Shown here piece after piece: positions 32,866 through 43,577 of a stretch of DNA of 64,000 nucleotides; position 1 is the stretch's first letter, and each line of letters starts with the position of its first letter. Source of the DNA: Catellatospora vulcania (GTDB lineage Bacteria; Actinomycetota; Actinomycetes; Mycobacteriales; Micromonosporaceae); the NCBI RefSeq assembly GCF_009720385.1, contig NZ_WARX01000001.1, positions 1,054,001 through 1,118,000 on the forward strand, read 5' to 3'. The notes under the pieces are model-generated. The model saw only the letters and a program-made list of their open reading frames with translations, was not told the DNA's origin and made no database searches. The position numbers and the translations under genes were made by a program.

Positions 32866-33096
32866 GCAGACCCTCCTCGATAGACCAAACTCGACCGTTC
32901 AACGAGGTGATCGAGGCGGCCGAGGTATCAGCAAGCCGACACGTCCTGCGTGCGAGAGCAGGCCGCGTCCCCGCCCCGGCCCGCACCGGGGACCGGTTCT
33001 GGCCTGCGGCCTGCGGATATGTACCGTGGCCGGTCCGATGTGGGCGCATCCGGCGCTACGTTCGCCCATCATCGGGACGGGCAGGAGGAAGACGCC

Positions 33097-33396
33097 ATGT
33101 GGAGGCTCTGGTACGCGGTGGGAGTGGCGCTGGCCGGGTTCGGGCTGCTGATCGGGACGGGGGCCGTGTACGGGTACACGCAGCTCGTCGACGAGCAGGC
33201 GTACGCGGAGCAGTTGCTGCTCCAGTCGGAGGGGGAGGCAGAGTTCCGGATGCGGCAGGTGCGGATCGCCGGTATCGAGGACGACAAGGCCAACAACATC
33301 GTGACCGGGATCGGCACCCTGGTGCCGATCGGGGGCGGCGTGGCCCTCGTGGTGCTCAGCCACCGCCGACTCAAGGAGCGCCGGCGCGCCCGATAA
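33097..33396 (+). CDS. Small two-TM protein of unknown function
   Basis: A 99-residue protein preceded by CAGGAGGAAG. Two hydrophobic segments (about 7-27, VGVALAGFGLLIGTGAVYGY; about 66-85, IVTGIGTLVPIGGGVALVVL) flank an acidic Gln/Glu-rich loop, which is probably extracytoplasmic, and a basic tail (RRLKERRRAR) ends it. I recognise no family. A 59-bp repeat element follows its stop directly. Confidence 0.6.
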   Translation: MWRLWYAVGVALAGFGLLIGTGAVYGYTQLVDEQAYAEQLLLQSEGEAEFRMRQVRIAGIEDDKANNIVTGIGTLVPIGGGVALVVLSHRRLKERRRAR

Positions 33397-33398
33397 TC

Positions 33399-33457
33399 GA
33401 CGTTGGCCTATCTGGTCGAGTTCGATCTCAAAATTCTCAACCAGATAGGCCAATGTC
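33399..33457. repeat. 59-bp dispersed inverted-repeat element, copy 1
   Basis: Eighteen-bp arms surround a 23-bp loop, placed 3 bp after the stop at 33396 and before the convergent Tex stop at 33492. The reverse complement of 54487-54545 aligns without gaps over all 59 positions; by hand 52 match, including the loop word CAAAATTCTCA. It may act as a bidirectional terminator, but the conserved loop suggests a multiplied element. Confidence 0.78.
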
Positions 33458-33491
33458 TATGAAAAACGCGTCGGCGACCGTACCGGCCGGG

Positions 33492-35921
<2,430 letters not shown>

Positions 35922-35992
35922 GGTGAGACATTCTGCCCGCACCCCGCCGTCCTGGCACGCAGGGGGCGGGGTGCGGGCCGTGCGGTGTCAGG

Positions 35993-36817
35993 TCACGCGC
36001 TGGTGGTCAGGGGTGCGGTGAGGAAGTCGGCGATAGGGTCGACGAGCCGGGGCGGGGCGATGGCGATGGCGTCGTGGCGGGCCCCGGCGACGACCATCGT
36101 GCGGGACCGGGCGATGACCCGGGCCAGTTTGTCGTGGTGTTCCTCGAAGTAGCCGGGGGCGTTGGCGCCGCAGGCCAGCAGCACGTCGGCGGTCACTGCC
36201 GCGTACGCGTCGGCGGAGCCTCCGCGGGCCTGCACCTGCCGGATCTCGAACATGGTCATCGGCAGCAGGTCGCCCATCTGGCGGCCGATCGGGGTGCGCA
36301 GGAACACGCGGCAGATCGCGGTGCGCACGCTCAGGGGCCACCGCGACACCACGGAGTGGGTGTTGACCCCGGCGGCCACGATCGCGACGGCACGGGCGGT
36401 CCTGCCCGCGCGCAGTGCCTCGTCCACGGCGTCGAGGTAGGTCCCGTCCGGCGTGCCGTCGATGTGCAGCGCCGCGTCGTAGAGGGCGAGACGTTCGATC
36501 GGCAGGCGCAGCGCGGCCCGCAGGGCGACGAATCCGCCGTAGCTGTGTCCGATGACGTTGCGCGCTCCGGTGTGCTCCAGTACCGCGCCGAGGTCTTCGA
36601 TCTCCTGCTCGACCGAGTAGGGCTCGCGCCGGGCAGGTGCGTCGAGGCGGCCGCGCCGGTTGTAGGCGTGCACGGTGCACCGGTCGGAGAGCCGGGCGAT
36701 CAGCCGCCGGTACTCGTTGATGGTGACCCCGCCGCCGTGCACCAGCACGACGCCCGGCCCGGTGCCGCTCGTGTGCAGGGCGATGCTCGCGCCGTCCGGC
36801 GCCGTGACCCGTTGCAT
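35993..36817 (-). CDS. Alpha/beta hydrolase
   Basis: A 274-residue cytosolic hydrolase. The oxyanion region VVLVHGGGVTINEYR, the nucleophile elbow IGHSYGG (Ser about 92), an acid in the C-terminal third and His in VVAGARHDAIA form the fold and triad. The substrate is not predictable. Its start has GGGAG upstream. A 25-bp dyad at 36837-36861 covers its promoter and looks like a TetR-type operator, although no TetR gene is nearby. The MFS gene lies upstream on the same strand across a 94-bp gap, so they may or may not be co-transcribed. Confidence 0.78.
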   Translation of the reverse strand: MQRVTAPDGASIALHTSGTGPGVVLVHGGGVTINEYRRLIARLSDRCTVHAYNRRGRLDAPARREPYSVEQEIEDLGAVLEHTGARNVIGHSYGGFVALRAALRLPIERLALYDAALHIDGTPDGTYLDAVDEALRAGRTARAVAIVAAGVNTHSVVSRWPLSVRTAICRVFLRTPIGRQMGDLLPMTMFEIRQVQARGGSADAYAAVTADVLLACGANAPGYFEEHHDKLARVIARSRTMVVAGARHDAIAIAPPRLVDPIADFLTAPLTTSA

Positions 36818-36836
36818 GGCTGCTCCCCTCAGTCGT

Positions 36837-36861
36837 AAACAGCGAACGCTGTTCGCAGTTT
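36837..36861. promoter_or_regulatory. TetR-like operator dyad
   Basis: AAAC-N-GCGAAC-GCT-GTTCGC-N-GTTT is a 25-bp dyad with 10 paired positions per arm. It lies 20 bp upstream of the hydrolase start codon and is AT-richer than its surroundings. Confidence 0.55.
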
Positions 36862-36911
36862 AGCCGCACGTGGCATCGGGGCGCATCCGGGATGTGAGGG
36901 GCGCGGTTCGC

Positions 36912-38123
36912 TCAGCCTGCCGAGGGGAGCGTGGCGGGGAAGCCCTCGCGCCGCCCGTACGCGACGCCGAACACTCCGGCGCAGGTCAGCAGCGCGGCGA
37001 CGACAGGCAGCGCGGCCGGTCCCCAGCCGGCGAGCACCAGCCCGCCGACCAGCGCGCCGCCGCCGATGCCGACGTTGAACGCCGACGCGTTCAGGGCGGC
37101 GGCGGTGTCGGCGGCGCCGCTCGGGGCGGCGCGCAGGATCGCGGCCTGCACCAGGGTGGCTAGGGCGTTGAGGGCCATGCCGGCGACGGCGGCCGACGCG
37201 ACGGCCAGCGTGGGGGAGTGGCCGGCCAGGGCCAGCCCGATCAGCGCGACGGTCAGCGTGGCGGTGCCGGCCAGCATCGCGAACCGGGGCCGCTTGTCGA
37301 CCAGCAGCCCGGCGGCGAGCAGGCCGACCGCCCCGGCCGCGCCGTAGCCGAGCAGCGCAGGGCTCAGCGCCGCCTCGCTCAGGCCGGTGGACTGCAGGAA
37401 CGGCGAGATGTAGGTGTAGAAGCTGAAGTAGCCGAGCATGGTCACCGCGGTGGTGACCACGACGATCGCCACCGACGGCGTACGCAGCACCTGGAACAGG
37501 CTCATCCCGCCGCCCGGGGTCTCGCCGGGGTAGTCGGGCAGCAGCCGCCAGCCGACGAAGGCCAGGATCAGCGCGACACCGGCGAGCACGGCGAAGGCGG
37601 CCCGCCAGCCGATGGCGACGCCGAGCGCGGTGCCCGCGGGCACGCCGAGCAGGATCGCCACGGTGCCTCCGGTGAACACCAGGGTCACCGCCCGGCCGAC
37701 CCGGTCGGCGGTGACCATGCGGGCGACGTATCCGGCGCACATGGCCCAGAACGCGCCGTGGGTCAGGCCGCCGATCAGCCGGGCGGCCGCTGCGAGCGGA
37801 TACACGGTGCTCAACGCCATGATCACGTTGCTGGCGGCGTACGCGACGAGCGTGCCGACCAGCAGCCCGCGGCGTGGGAACCGCGCGGTCAGGCGTCCCA
37901 GCGGCGCGGCGAACAGCGCCACCATCAGCGCGTATCCGGTGACGAGCAGCCCGATGGTGGGCTCGGACACGTCGAGGTCGCGGCTGATCGAGCTGAGCAG
38001 GCCCATCGGCAGCATCTCGGTCGTCACCGACAGGAAGGTGCCCGCGGCGACCACGAGCAGCCCCGCCAGCGGCCACGGTGCCCGGGTCGCTGCGGCGGTC
38101 TCGTGCTCGGTCGTCGCGGTCAT
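36912..38123 (-). CDS. MFS transporter (DHA1, AraJ/NepI-like)
   Basis: A 403-residue 12-TM exporter. The start has the DHA1 pattern, ATGTFLSVTTEMLPMGLLSS, with PLGRLTARFPRRGLLVGTLV as the loop 2-3 signature and GAFWAMCAGYVARM in helix 4. AraJ/NepI/SotB relatives export sugars, purine nucleosides or drugs. An operator-like 12-bp palindrome (CTCCCGCGGGAG, 38140-38151) and flanking GGTAAAC/GTTTACC lie just upstream of its start. Confidence 0.82.
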   Translation of the reverse strand: MTATTEHETAAATRAPWPLAGLLVVAAGTFLSVTTEMLPMGLLSSISRDLDVSEPTIGLLVTGYALMVALFAAPLGRLTARFPRRGLLVGTLVAYAASNVIMALSTVYPLAAAARLIGGLTHGAFWAMCAGYVARMVTADRVGRAVTLVFTGGTVAILLGVPAGTALGVAIGWRAAFAVLAGVALILAFVGWRLLPDYPGETPGGGMSLFQVLRTPSVAIVVVTTAVTMLGYFSFYTYISPFLQSTGLSEAALSPALLGYGAAGAVGLLAAGLLVDKRPRFAMLAGTATLTVALIGLALAGHSPTLAVASAAVAGMALNALATLVQAAILRAAPSGAADTAAALNASAFNVGIGGGALVGGLVLAGWGPAALPVVAALLTCAGVFGVAYGRREGFPATLPSAG

Positions 38124-38131
38124 CGCTTGAC

Positions 38132-38169
38132 GGTAAACGCTCCCGCGGGAGAACCCGTCCGGGTTTACC
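38132..38169. promoter_or_regulatory. Nested palindromes upstream of MFS gene
   Basis: GGTAAAC (38132-38138) pairs with GTTTACC (38163-38169), and the perfect palindrome CTCCCGCGGGAG (38140-38151) lies between them. The block sits 9-46 bp upstream of the MFS start and on the leader side of the multicopper oxidase gene. Operator function is inferred. Confidence 0.35.
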
Positions 38170-38302
38170 CCGTGAACTCAGACACAAGGCCGGGAAAGAC
38201 CCTGGCTCGTCCCCGGTATCGCCGCCGATCGCTCGACTCGGCCCCACCCGCCCAGGCACCCTGTCTGCGCTCAGAAGGACGCGGGGAAGGGAGCTGGTCA
38301 GG

Positions 38303-39820
38303 GTGCGCCTCAGGAGGGTGCTGGCGATCGTCGGCGTGGTGGTGCTGCTGCTGTGCACGGTCTGCGCCGGAGCCGGTGTGTGGATCTGGAACGCGCAGGT
38401 GATCTCGACGGCGGACCAGGTCGACTTCACCCGGCCGCTGGCGGTGCCGCCGCTCGCGCCGTCGCGGCTGGAGGACGGCCGCCGGGTGTTCGACCTCAAG
38501 GCGCAGGCCGGGGAGCATGACTTCGGCCGCGGCGCGACGCCGACCTGGGGGTTCAACGGCGGCTTCCTCGGCCCGACGCTGCGGGCGACCCGCGGCGAGC
38601 AGGTCCAGGTCAACGTGACCAACGCTTTGGACGAGACCACCACGGTGCACTGGCACGGCATGCACCTGCCCGCGGAAGCCGACGGCGGCCCGCACCAGCT
38701 CGTCGGGCCGGGGAAGTCCTGGTCGCCGACCTGGAAGCTGGACCAGCCCGCGGCGACGCTGTGGTACCACCCGCACCTGCACGGCGAGACCGCCGGGCAC
38801 GTGTACCGCGGCCTGGCCGGGCTGTTCCTCGTCGACGACCCGGCGACGTCGGTGGACGCGCTGCCGCACGAGTACGGCGTCGACGACATCCCGCTGATCG
38901 TGCAGGACAAGAAGTTCGACGGCGACGGCGAACTCGACGACAGCTCCGCGTTCCTGGGCGGGGTCGGGGTGCTCGGCGACACCGTCGCGGTCAACGGCAC
39001 CGTCGGGCCCTACCTCGACGTGACCACCGAGCGGGTGCGGCTGCGGCTGCTCAACGGGTCCAATGCCCGCTCCTACGAGTTCGGGTTCCCCGACGGGCGC
39101 CGGTTCGCGCTGGTCGGCACGGACGGCGGGCTGCTGGAGTCGGCGTACGACACGGACCGGATCATGCTGTCGCCCGGTGAGCGCGCCGAGATCGTGGTGA
39201 CGGTCGAGCCGGGCGAACGGACCGTGCTGCGCAGCTATCCGCAGCCGCTGGAGACGGGGCTGCTCGGCGACCGGTTCACCGGCGGCGCGGACACCCTCGA
39301 CATCCTGCAGCTGCGCGCCGCGGGCACGCTCGCGCCGCGCCCGGCGGTGCCGCAGCGGCTGGTCGCCACCCCTCGGCTGAACCGCGCCGACGCCGTGCAG
39401 CAGCGGCCGTTCAAGCTCAGCGGTCATGCCATCAACGGGCAGCAGATGGACATGACCCGCGTCGACGCCGCGCCCGAGCGCGGCAGCGTGGAGATCTGGA
39501 AGGTCGTCAACAACGACGGCACCCCGCACAACTTCCACATCCACGACGTGCAGTTCCAGGTCCTCACCAAGGGCGGGGCCGCGCCGCCGCCGCAGCTGTC
39601 GGGCTGGAAGGACACCGTCTACCTGCCGCCGAACGTCACCTTCGAGCTGATCATGCGGTTCAGCGACTACGAGGATGCGGACACCCCCTACATGTTCCAC
39701 TGCCACGTGCTCTACCACGAGGACGCGGGCATGATGGGCCAGTTCGTGGTGGTGCCGCCCGGTGGCAGGCCGGGCGTCGTCGACCATGCGTCGCACCTGG
39801 CCCACGCCGGGCACCACTGA
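38303..39820 (+). CDS. Multicopper oxidase (CueO/CotA-like), membrane-anchored
   Basis: A 505-residue extracytoplasmic oxidase held by one N-terminal helix (LRRVLAIVGVVVLLLCTVCA). The four copper motifs are present in order: HWHGMHL (about 110), WYHPHLHGET (about 150), PHNFHIHDVQF (about 410) and MFHCHVLYHEDAGMM (about 460). The HCH plus Met positions give the type 1 and trinuclear sites. Substrates may be cuprous or ferrous ions or phenols; there is no Met-rich insert. The C-terminus is His-rich (DHASHLAHAGHH). GTG 38303 is chosen because it begins a signal-anchor directly. Confidence 0.9.
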   Translation: MRLRRVLAIVGVVVLLLCTVCAGAGVWIWNAQVISTADQVDFTRPLAVPPLAPSRLEDGRRVFDLKAQAGEHDFGRGATPTWGFNGGFLGPTLRATRGEQVQVNVTNALDETTTVHWHGMHLPAEADGGPHQLVGPGKSWSPTWKLDQPAATLWYHPHLHGETAGHVYRGLAGLFLVDDPATSVDALPHEYGVDDIPLIVQDKKFDGDGELDDSSAFLGGVGVLGDTVAVNGTVGPYLDVTTERVRLRLLNGSNARSYEFGFPDGRRFALVGTDGGLLESAYDTDRIMLSPGERAEIVVTVEPGERTVLRSYPQPLETGLLGDRFTGGADTLDILQLRAAGTLAPRPAVPQRLVATPRLNRADAVQQRPFKLSGHAINGQQMDMTRVDAAPERGSVEIWKVVNNDGTPHNFHIHDVQFQVLTKGGAAPPPQLSGWKDTVYLPPNVTFELIMRFSDYEDADTPYMFHCHVLYHEDAGMMGQFVVVPPGGRPGVVDHASHLAHAGHH

Positions 39821-39834
39821 GCAGGCGTGCGGAC

Positions 39835-39867
39835 GTCGCCGGCGGGAGAGCTGCTCCCGCCGGCGAC
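39835..39867. terminator. Bidirectional terminator
   Basis: Fourteen-bp perfect arms (39835-39848 and 39854-39867) enclose a 5-base loop between convergent stops at 39820 and 39872. Confidence 0.75.
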
Positions 39868-39871
39868 ACCG

Positions 39872-40393
39872 TCACCTGAGGAACCAGTCGTTGCTCGTGT
39901 AGTCGGCGCGGCCGTCGGCGTCGGTGAAGTCGGTGCTGGTCCACACCCGCAGGTAGGTCGACCCGTACCAGGCCTCGGTGCGAGCCCAGACGTCCACCGT
40001 CTTGTAGCTGTAGGTGTACGTCGCCCTGACCCAGCCGTCGCTCATCCGGACGGTGTTGCGCCATCCCCAGTCACAGGCGGGGGTGCAGGCTCCCCACGGG
40101 CGGATCCGGAAGTAGCTCGTCCCCCCGGTGCAGACGCCGGTGTCCGCGTCGCAGACGATCACGTCGTTGCAGACGAACTGCACCTGCGTGCGGATGATGG
40201 ACCTGGTGGCGGGGTCGATGTTGTGCCAGTCGCCTTCCATCGGCTGGGTGACGCACAGGGCCTGTGCGGGCGTCGCCGTGACGACGTTGGCGGTGACGGA
40301 CAGGCCGAGCGTGAGCAGTGTCGCCGCGAGCAGCGTCGCGGCCAGCCGGGTCGGCCGACCGCGTCGAACACGTCTTTCCACGTCGGTTGCCAT
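39872..40393 (-). CDS. Small secreted Cys-containing protein, unknown
   Basis: A 173-residue secreted protein. A basic N-region (TDVERRVRRGRPTRL) and a hydrophobic core (AATLLAATLLTLGLSVTANV) form the signal peptide, with cleavage likely near TPAQALC. The mature part has six cysteines clustered before residue 110 (VCNDVIVCDADTGVCTGG, GACTPACDWGWRN), then Tyr/Trp-rich strands such as ATYTYSYKTVDVW. It looks like a disulfide-bonded extracellular protein. I recognise no family. ATG 40393 has GGGAGAG upstream. Confidence 0.6.
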   Translation of the reverse strand: MATDVERRVRRGRPTRLAATLLAATLLTLGLSVTANVVTATPAQALCVTQPMEGDWHNIDPATRSIIRTQVQFVCNDVIVCDADTGVCTGGTSYFRIRPWGACTPACDWGWRNTVRMSDGWVRATYTYSYKTVDVWARTEAWYGSTYLRVWTSTDFTDADGRADYTSNDWFLR

Positions 40394-40522
40394 GGGAACC
40401 ACTCTCCCTGTGATCGATGAGCGTGAGTTCGCTCGCCGGTCAAGGTAGGCGGCCGCCATGGGGTCGGCCGCTGACTGTCGGTTACTCAGCAGCGCCGCGG
40501 CCGTACGGTTAGTGACAGTGGC

Positions 40523-41620
40523 TCAGGCGATCCGGACCTCGTGCGCCGCTGCCTCGGGGGCGGCGAAGGCCAGCAGCCGCGCCCCCTCCTGCGCCACCGC
40601 GTCACGGTCGGCGGCGGTGAAAGCCGTGAACGGCTCGACGGCCAGCACGGCCCGGCCGCGTTCGCGCTCGATGCGCCACATCCCGGCGACGAAGCCCCCG
40701 ATCAGGACGGTCGCCCGGATGATGCCGTTGATCGTGAAGATGCGTTTGCGGTGCTCGTCGGAGATGATCCGGGTGCGGTCGGCGTGCGCCAGCAGCACAC
40801 TGTCGAACTCGCCCAGCAGGCGTACCGGCGCGGGCACGTCGGCGTCCGGGCGGGGCGCGTCGGGCAGGTCGAACAGGGCGACGCTCTGCTCGTCGCGGAA
40901 GGTCGACAGCCGTGGCCGCAGCCGTTCGACGACCTCCTTCAGCCGGGTCATGCCCGCCCAGGCCTGCACGTCGCGGACACTGGCCGGGCCGTACGCGGCC
41001 AGGTAACGCAGCACCATGTCGTCCGCGGACGGGACGGACAGTCCGGCGGACAGCCACGACTCCGCCGAGGTGTGCGCGGCCTGCCCGCTCGACCCCCACA
41101 GCCCGCGCGGCGGCACCTGCACCAGCGGCACCCGCACGCGCACCACCCGTGGCAGCACCTCGGCGTCCTGGCCCGGGAAGCGGGCCGCGAGCAGCGTGCC
41201 CAGCTCCGCGAACGTGCGCGGCTGCGCCTCCACCAGCTCGCGGCCGTAGGCGGCGACCGCGTCCACGTCCAGGCCGGTCAGCTCCTTGCCGCGGGTGGCG
41301 GCCAGGGCTCTTTCCAGGGCCGGCGCCAGCACCGCGCGCAGGGCCAGGCAGTCCTCGGCGGTGACCAGGTGGATCGTCGAGCGCATCAGTGCGATGCGGA
41401 CCACCCGCCGGTCGGTGATCAGCTGCGACAGCTCGCCGGGCACGAAGTCCGCGAGCCGGTTCCACAGCGCGACGTACGGCGGGTTCGGGGCCTGCGCCTG
41501 CAGCCCGAACAGGTGCGCGACCGCGTCGTGCACCGGGATCCGCGCACGTTCCAGCAGCAGCTGCCGCGACAGCAGGGCACGGTTGAGTGTTTGACGACTG
41601 AGCACGGGGGCCATAGGCAT
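40523..41620 (-). CDS. Winged-helix DNA-binding protein of the HTH_42 (AlkX/YcaQ-like) family
   Basis: A 365-residue protein with the HTH_42 family pattern: VHDAVAHLFGLQAQAPNPPY, RIALMRSTIHLVTAEDCLAL, a central RYLAAYGPASVRDVQAWAGM and a C-terminal TINGIIRATVLIGGFVAGMW. AlkX and AlkZ of this superfamily are DNA glycosylases acting on alkylated or crosslinked DNA; most actinobacterial paralogues are untested. The ATG at 41620 or 41614 is possible; a TAGCTT about 8 bases before the latter could allow leaderless expression. It is divergent from the amidase operon. Confidence 0.82.
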   Translation of the reverse strand: MPMAPVLSRQTLNRALLSRQLLLERARIPVHDAVAHLFGLQAQAPNPPYVALWNRLADFVPGELSQLITDRRVVRIALMRSTIHLVTAEDCLALRAVLAPALERALAATRGKELTGLDVDAVAAYGRELVEAQPRTFAELGTLLAARFPGQDAEVLPRVVRVRVPLVQVPPRGLWGSSGQAAHTSAESWLSAGLSVPSADDMVLRYLAAYGPASVRDVQAWAGMTRLKEVVERLRPRLSTFRDEQSVALFDLPDAPRPDADVPAPVRLLGEFDSVLLAHADRTRIISDEHRKRIFTINGIIRATVLIGGFVAGMWRIERERGRAVLAVEPFTAFTAADRDAVAQEGARLLAFAAPEAAAHEVRIA

Positions 41621-41676
41621 TTAAGCTACGTGGTGCGCCCGCCGGTCCGGCCGGGCGCTCGTGGTAGGAGAGTGCG

Positions 41677-42840
41677 ATGACCGAGCTGCCGATCCCCGGC
41701 CCGTACGTGCCCTGGGTGGACGACATCCCGTCGCGCCCGGCGGCCGGCGGCCCGCTGCAAGGCGTGCGCCTGGCCGTCAAGGACCTGTTCGACGTGACCG
41801 GCCTGCCCACCGGGGCGGGCAACCCGACCTGGCTCGCCACGCATCCGCCGGCGATCCGCGACGCGGCGGCGGTGGCCGTGCTGACCGGGGCCGGCGCGCA
41901 CATCGTCGGCAAGACCCACACCGACGAGATGGCGTACAGCCTGTTCGGCACCAACGCGCACTACGGCGCGCCGGACAACCCGGCCGCTCCCGGGCACCTC
42001 ACCGGCGGCTCCTCCAACGGCACCGCCGCCGCGGTCGCGGAGGGCTCGGCCGACCTGGGGCTGGGCACCGACACCGGCGGTTCGGTGCGCATCCCCGCCG
42101 GCTGGTGCGGCCTGTACGGCCTGCGTCCCAGTCACAGCCGGGTCAGCCGGGCCGGGGTCGTGCCGCTGTGCGGCTCGTTCGACGTGCCGGGCCTGCTGAC
42201 CCGTGACCTGGCGCTGCTGCGCACGGGAACCGGCGTGCTGCTGACCGGCGGCCCCGACACCACCCCGATCCGCGGGCTGGTCGCCCCGGCCGACCTGTGG
42301 GAGCTCGCCGAACCGGCGGTGCGCCAGGCGCTGCAACCGGCCCTGGAACGGCTGGCCGCGACGCTGCCCTGCGACGAGAAGCCGCTGTGGGGCTCGGCTC
42401 CCGCGCCGGACTACCGGTTCGCGTACGCGGTGCGCACCGGCTGGGAGTTCTGGCAGCGCCACGGCGACTGGGTACGCGAGCACGAACCCGCCTTCGGCCC
42501 CGGCGTCGGCGAGCGGGTGCGTGCGGCGCAGGCGCGTACCCACGAGGAACTGATGGCCGCTGACCGGGAGATCACCGCGGTCCGGACCACGATGGCGCGG
42601 CTGCTCGACGGCGCGGTGCTGGTCATCCCGACCGCGCCGGCCCCCGCCCCCGGTCGCGGCGTCGACACCGGCCCGCTGCGCGGCCCGATCCTGGGTCTGA
42701 CCGGCATCTCCAGCGTCGCGGGCCTGCCCGCGCTCAGCGTCCCCGGCGCCGCCGTGGACGGTCTTCCCGTGGGGCTGTGCCTGGTCGGCGCACCCGGCAC
42801 GGACGAGTCCCTGCTCGAACTCGCGGAGGTTCTCCGATGA
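41677..42840 (+). CDS. Amidase signature family enzyme
   Basis: A 387-residue cytosolic amidase. The Ser-cisSer-Lys triad is visible: Lys35 in AVKDLFDVTG, Ser112 in GGSSNGTAAAVAEG and the nucleophile Ser136 in TDTGGSVRIP. It is shorter than typical GatA (about 480) and resembles actinobacterial small-molecule amidases (AtzF/AMI-like). It is the first gene of a three-gene operon in which each start overlaps the previous stop by 4 bp. The substrate is unknown. Confidence 0.88.
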   Translation: MTELPIPGPYVPWVDDIPSRPAAGGPLQGVRLAVKDLFDVTGLPTGAGNPTWLATHPPAIRDAAAVAVLTGAGAHIVGKTHTDEMAYSLFGTNAHYGAPDNPAAPGHLTGGSSNGTAAAVAEGSADLGLGTDTGGSVRIPAGWCGLYGLRPSHSRVSRAGVVPLCGSFDVPGLLTRDLALLRTGTGVLLTGGPDTTPIRGLVAPADLWELAEPAVRQALQPALERLAATLPCDEKPLWGSAPAPDYRFAYAVRTGWEFWQRHGDWVREHEPAFGPGVGERVRAAQARTHEELMAADREITAVRTTMARLLDGAVLVIPTAPAPAPGRGVDTGPLRGPILGLTGISSVAGLPALSVPGAAVDGLPVGLCLVGAPGTDESLLELAEVLR

Positions 42841-43577
42841 CCGAACCGGGCGCGCTCGCGCCGGCCGACGCCGACCTCGACGTCCGCGACGCCCCACCGC
42901 CGGGGCTGTGGGCGCGGATGAAGGCCGACCCCCAGTACGCTCCCGAGCACCTGGCGCTGGAGGCGGTGGCCCGGATCGGGCCGCAGGCCGCGGCGTGGGT
43001 CACCCGCATGCGCACCATGTACCCGAACATGCACCCCGACGGCCTGGCCCAGCAGGCGGTCAAGCGGTTCCGGCGGCACGCGCGGTTCACCGGGGCGGTG
43101 TCGGGCTCGGTCGGCCTGCCCGGCGCGATCGCCGACCTGGCGACCCTGGCCTGGACGCAGAGCCGCCTGGTGCTGCACCTGGCCGCCGTGTACGGCGTCG
43201 ACCCGACCCACCCCGACCGGGCCACCGACCTGCTGGTGCTGCAGCGGGTGCACAAGGCGACCGAGGCGGCCCGGCTGGCGCTCGGCGTCGCCCAGGGCCG
43301 TGAGGGCGTCGGGGCCGCGCTGGCCAAGGGGGTCGGCACCACCGCGAGCCGGGCCCCGGTCGGCCGGGCGCTCGGGCGGTTGAGCTGGAAGCTCGCACAG
43401 ATGGCCGGGATGCGGGCGGTGCGCAAGGTCGCCGCGAAGGCGATCCCGTTCGCCGCGATCGTGTTCGGCGCGTGGGCGAACTCGTCGACCGTCAACGACC
43501 TGGCCTCGCGCGCGATCAACCTGTACCGTCCGCCCGCGCTGACGGCCGTGCCGCACCCGCGCCCGGCCTCGCAGTGA
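42837..43577 (+). CDS. EcsC family protein
   Basis: A 246-residue protein with EcsC-like features: an acidic N-region, the stretch HARFTGAVSGSVGLPGAIADLATLAWTQ with a hydrophobic helical hairpin, and a C-terminal MRAVRKVAAKAIPFAAIVFG, matching the conserved 'KaiPfvGa' type region of this family. EcsC proteins are peripheral membrane proteins of unclear function linked to an ABC transporter in Bacillus. It overlaps the amidase stop (ATGA) and the LacI start (GTGA). Confidence 0.75.
   Translation: MTEPGALAPADADLDVRDAPPPGLWARMKADPQYAPEHLALEAVARIGPQAAAWVTRMRTMYPNMHPDGLAQQAVKRFRRHARFTGAVSGSVGLPGAIADLATLAWTQSRLVLHLAAVYGVDPTHPDRATDLLVLQRVHKATEAARLALGVAQGREGVGAALAKGVGTTASRAPVGRALGRLSWKLAQMAGMRAVRKVAAKAIPFAAIVFGAWANSSTVNDLASRAINLYRPPALTAVPHPRPASQ

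Noticed and set aside
30553-32883. Plus-strand frame of about 776 codons opposite the Gly-rich secreted protein
   Set aside because: This is a shadow of the Gly-rich and Ig-like coding strand. It has low-complexity Arg/Gly composition and no SD or signal peptide.
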